A stretch of 54,000 nucleotides of DNA from assembly GCF_004353905.1 (NCBI RefSeq), contig NZ_SMOD01000049.1, forward strand, positions 1-54,000, read 5' to 3'. Both the position numbers and the translations under genes were made by a program. The notes under the pieces are model-generated. The model was not told where the DNA came from. It made no database searches and saw nothing but the letters and a program-made list of their open reading frames with translations. The stretch is from Paraburkholderia guartelaensis (GTDB lineage: Bacteria > Pseudomonadota > Gammaproteobacteria > Burkholderiales > Burkholderiaceae). Positions 51,330 to 54,000 of this stretch are shown here, in pieces (the first letter of the stretch is position 1; each line of letters starts with the position of its first letter).

Positions 51330-52402
51330 TGACCCTCCGAGCAAACAAATGGCTTTTATTGCTTCCATTGCTGGTGGTTTCCGCCTGTGGACGCCAGCTG
51401 GCCCCCCTGACCGAGCAGGAGAAACATCACATGAGTGAACTGACCCAGAATCTGAAACCGTATTGCGTGGGGCGGTATCTGATTGACATGCCGGCCGATG
51501 TGCTGGTGTCGGGCGATGCGACGGTGCAGGGCGTGATGATCGATTCGGAAGCAATGACGCATGAAGCGTATCTGCAGGAGATTGCGAGCCGCCAGGCGGA
51601 GCTCCGGGGGACGAAGAGTATCGACCCGTATCCTTTTCTTTACGCAGATGGTGAGGTGGAGGGTCCGAATACGCACTACTTCATCCATCGGGGTAATCGG
51701 AGCATCGGACCTGGCCGTCGCGTTTTCGAGGCGTACAAGTGGGATCATGGGTATCGATTCAAGTTGGGAATAGATGGACATGATTACCTCCATCCCGATC
51801 AAACGAGTAAGCCTTATATCCAGGCGTTGGATGTGAAGAATGATGTCCCGATGAAGACGGCCCTCATATTCGACCTTGTCAAAAGACTACGTTGGCGCAG
51901 CGAGGATGAAATACCCACGGAACCTGGACTTTGTTTTCTTGGTGCCTTTCTTCCTGGAAAAGCAACGGACAAGGAAGATGTCGGGGCACAGTTTGTGTTT
52001 CCCAACAACCGGGACGTGAGTCTTGGACTCGAGAGCAATTCGAGCATTCGTGAACCCAACACGCTCCTGCAGCGCGGTGATCAGATCAATGCCGGCCTGA
52101 GGTCCATGAAGGAGGGGCGAGCCATACGGAAAGGTGCCGTCAAGTTGCAAGGAATTGATGCTGAAGAATGGCTCATCGTTGGGGAGACAGATCTGGAAGT
52201 GCCAGGGAGCATGTTTACCCTTGAGGCGAACTCGATGACGAGCAGTGCGCAGTCGCCGTTGCTGACGATGGATTTTAATACGGGTTCGCCCAATGCCTTT
52301 ATGCAGGATCGCATCAAGGCTGCGTCCATGAGCGAGAGCGAAGCCGTCGCCGTGTGGGATATTGTGTCCCGCACACTTCGTCCGCGGCCGAACGGTTTCT
52401 GA
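51329..52402 (+). CDS. Tli4-like lipoprotein, immunity partner of the lipase
   Basis: 357 residues beginning MTLRANKWLLLLPLLVVSACG, a lipoprotein signal with Cys20. The mature protein has KPYCVGRYLIDMPADVLVSGDATVQGVMI and later LQGIDAEEWLIVGE, similar to the two-domain Tli4-type T6SS immunity proteins that neutralise lipase effectors in the periplasm. Its ATG overlaps the lipase stop codon by one base (TGATG), so effector and antidote are translationally coupled. An earlier start at 51272 lies inside the lipase gene and is unlikely. Confidence 0.82.
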   Translation: MTLRANKWLLLLPLLVVSACGRQLAPLTEQEKHHMSELTQNLKPYCVGRYLIDMPADVLVSGDATVQGVMIDSEAMTHEAYLQEIASRQAELRGTKSIDPYPFLYADGEVEGPNTHYFIHRGNRSIGPGRRVFEAYKWDHGYRFKLGIDGHDYLHPDQTSKPYIQALDVKNDVPMKTALIFDLVKRLRWRSEDEIPTEPGLCFLGAFLPGKATDKEDVGAQFVFPNNRDVSLGLESNSSIREPNTLLQRGDQINAGLRSMKEGRAIRKGAVKLQGIDAEEWLIVGETDLEVPGSMFTLEANSMTSSAQSPLLTMDFNTGSPNAFMQDRIKAASMSESEAVAVWDIVSRTLRPRPNGF

Positions 52403-52412
52403 GGGAGTGCCA

Positions 52413-53200
52413 ATGCCAGTTGACTTCGCAAGCCTGCCCCCTGAGGAGCCTGTACCGATAACCCACCATCGCGTCTACGCTGGACGATTGTCTTTTTCCT
52501 GATCGTGATCGTCGGCGCTTTCGTCGTGCTGTTTGTCTGGCCAAAGGGCGAACCAACCCAGACGCCCTGGTTCTGGACCTGCGTGACGGTTTATCCGTAC
52601 GGGGTGGCCGCATTCGTGGTCTTGCGGCGCTATAGCTTTTACGAGGGCCGCCGGCTGGACGCCATCGTGTGAAACAACGCCCGTGAAGACTAAGTGACCG
52701 ACGTGTTTGCGCAGGCCAGTCGTCCGCTCGGCGTTTTTGCCGCGCCCACGCGAGGTTTGCCAGTGAGGCGAGCGAAGACGCGATTGGAAAATTGCTGGAC
52801 GGGTAAGTCAAGCTTGAAGCGCGGACGGTTCTGAAGCCCGACACGGCCCCGGTCAACGCGCGTTGGTTCGAGTCGCCTGACAGAAACAAGGATAGGATCC
52901 GGCTCAGGAACGACGGCGAGCGCCGACGGTATGTCCTCGCACGGGCGTTCAGCGAGGTGACCGACGCGGTCGCGGAAGCGGTACGTTCGTTGCCACCAGA
53001 CTTGGGGTTGAAGGTCCAGTTGATGCTATCGGGCATGGTCGACACGGACGAGTCGCTGGCGACCTGGAGCAGGCAATGGGTATGGTCGGATCAGGCTGCA
53101 GAGAAACGCGCGCTCCTCGAGATCGAGCGTGCGCAGGCCGAGATCCCGTCCCCGCAGACACAACCGGCGGACTTTCGCCATCAGACGGTTATGCTGGACG
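52413..53200 (+). pseudogene. decayed T6SS-associated membrane protein gene
   Basis: The pieces read as one protein only across frames. MPVDFASLPPEEPVPITHH starts at 52413. A frameshift leads to RLRWTIVFFLIVIVGAFVVLFVW...PYGVAAFVVLRRYSFYEGRRLDAIV (52472-52669, two membrane helices), then stop codons at 52670 and about 52694. A second frameshift near 52740-52750 leads to RFASEASEDAIGKLLDG, a third stop, VKLEARTVLKPDTAPVNARWFESPD and AFSEVTDAVAEAVRSLPPDLGLKVQLMLSGM. Similar proteins accompany T6SS lipase effector/immunity genes in Burkholderia (from memory). With two frameshifts and three stops it cannot be functional. Confidence 0.72.
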
Positions 53201-53700
53201 GGCGATTTGATGCAATGCGGGCGAGCCACGCTGTACAGGCGCAGGAGCTCGAATTCCTGCGGTGGAACGCGTCCGGTCCGGGCAGTGCGGCACGGCAGTT
53301 TCCGCGACGCGCGGCCCGGCAATGCGCCGGTCCCTGTGAAAGCTGTCCGCAAGTCCGGCGTGAAGTTATGAGTCGTACAGGACGCAGTCGGCGGAAGGCG
53401 GCCTGCCCGAAGATCGGTGTGTTGATGCGTTACGAAGCGCGTGTGGTGCGGGTAGTGGCTGAAGCGCGCGGTCAGTGGGCGATCATCAAATCACTTGGCG
53501 AAGACGGACGCGCCTTCCGGATCTTGCGCGTCGTCAATACACGTTTCACACGCTCAAACAACTGGGGCTCGAGCCAAATACAAAGAGGAAGTGCGATCAA
53601 AACGCTGCAAACGTTTGCAAATACTTGTCTTTTAAAGGGTTTCCTGAAGTTTCCCCATTTGCTGCCGTAAACTCGTGCGCGGGTCCCGATTTTCTTGTCG
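53201..53700 (+). other. gene remnants, partly open frame
   Basis: The frame of the previous fragment stays open to 53670. It contains a second recognisable-looking block beginning MSRTGRSRRKAACPKIGVLMRYEARVVRVVAEARGQWAIIKSLGEDGRAFRI (53368 to about 53520), after which a different frame continues as HTLKQLGLEPN. This looks like the fused and broken end of another small gene, perhaps an adjacent mobile-element or effector-cluster ORF. I cannot name it and see no ribosome site. Confidence 0.35.
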
Positions 53701-53704
53701 AGCC

Positions 53705-54000
53705 GGGCCTGTCATAAATTTTGTGTGTAAGGCATAACATGTAGCTCAAGGAGCATGTATGCCACGCAAACCCAAGACGTCCCCCGAGGCCCTGACGGCG
53801 TTGCCGTCCATTCCGAAGGAACTGATCGACCAGTTCGTGAAGGGGCCGATGACGGCCGAAGCGGTGCATGCCGCCTCAGCGGCGTTCAAGAAGGCGCTGA
53901 TCGAGCGGGCGCTGGGCGCCGAACTTGGACACCATCTGGGCTATCCGGCCGGCGCCGTGCGGCCCGAGAACGCGACCAACCAGCGCAACGGCAAGAGCGG
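53705..54000 (+). mobile_element. IS256-family insertion sequence, left end (runs off the window)
   Basis: The left terminal repeat probably begins near GGGCCTGTCATAAATTTTGT (53705-53724), an end typical of this IS group, followed by 34 bp and the transposase gene. The right end and the target duplication lie outside the window. Confidence 0.75.
53759..54000 (+). CDS. IS256-family transposase, N-terminal part
   Basis: The first 80 residues read MPRKPKTSPEALTALPSIPKELIDQFVKGPMTAEAVHAASAAFKKALIERALGAELGHHLGYPAG and end in ATNQRNGKS. The sequence GAELGHHLGY...NxRNGKS is the conserved N-terminal part of Mutator/IS256 transposases; the DDE catalytic residues lie further right. AAGGAG precedes the ATG at a 5-bp distance. 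Whether it is intact cannot be known from this window. Confidence 0.88.
   Translation, partial: MPRKPKTSPEALTALPSIPKELIDQFVKGPMTAEAVHAASAAFKKALIERALGAELGHHLGYPAGAVRPENATNQRNGKS

Overview
The window looks like part of a secondary replicon (second chromosome, chromid or megaplasmid) of a Burkholderiaceae bacterium, most likely Paraburkholderia, Caballeronia or Burkholderia. The 16S rRNA 5' end at the left edge has a Burkholderia-type signature. DNA is GC-rich, and the gene content (DUF4148 proteins, Porin_4 porin, PcaK-type MFS carrier, several sugar ABC importers) fits that family. A Rep_3-type initiator with a long iteron field, plus parA, parB and a cluster of parS-like palindromes, marks the replicon's origin and partition locus at about 16.6-22.1 kb. 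These assignments come from reading motifs and from memory of protein families; no database search was run.

Layout: 1-820, 16S 5' end and rrn promoter (minus strand). 1.0-1.8 kb, two small exported proteins. 1.9-9.2 kb, a YtfQ/YtfR-like sugar ABC importer with a LacI-type repressor and a divergent aldose 1-epimerase. 9.2-11.5 kb, a small exported protein, an aromatic-acid MFS carrier and a DOPA 4,5-dioxygenase-like protein. 11.6-14.3 kb, a second (FrcBCA-like) sugar ABC importer. 14.5-16.3 kb, ilvA behind a newly read Ile-rich leader peptide and transcription attenuator. 16.6-22.1 kb, parB, parA, five parS-like sites, the rep gene and at least 23 iterons. 22.2-28.6 kb, two paralogous sensor kinase modules, each followed by an OmpR-like regulator whose receiver has lost its phosphorylation residues, bounded by two DUF4148 genes.

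28.7-35.6 kb is an RND tripartite efflux operon with an upstream orphan response regulator carrying Glu instead of the phospho-Asp. 35.6-39.4 kb has a LysR regulator, a small unknown protein, a 14-TM MFS exporter and its TetR-type repressor with a candidate operator. 39.5-43.2 kb has an HPP-CBS membrane protein, a Na+/Ca2+-exchanger-family protein behind a yybP-ykoY (Mn2+) riboswitch-like leader, and a porin. 43.6-48.9 kb has small exported proteins, a methyltransferase, a VOC protein, an orphan UgpB-like binding protein and an acyl-CoA dehydrogenase.

49.0-54.0 kb is an accessory island. A truncated AraC-type gene is followed by a VgrG-like C-terminal fragment, a T6SS-type lipase effector translationally coupled to a Tli4-like lipoprotein immunity gene, a decayed T6SS-associated membrane protein gene, and the left end of an IS256-family element that runs off the window.

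The most interesting signals are the ilvA attenuator, the riboswitch-like leader on the cation exchanger, the kinases paired with phosphorylation-incompetent regulators, the parS/iteron origin with outlying iteron-like sites, and the lipase/immunity pair.
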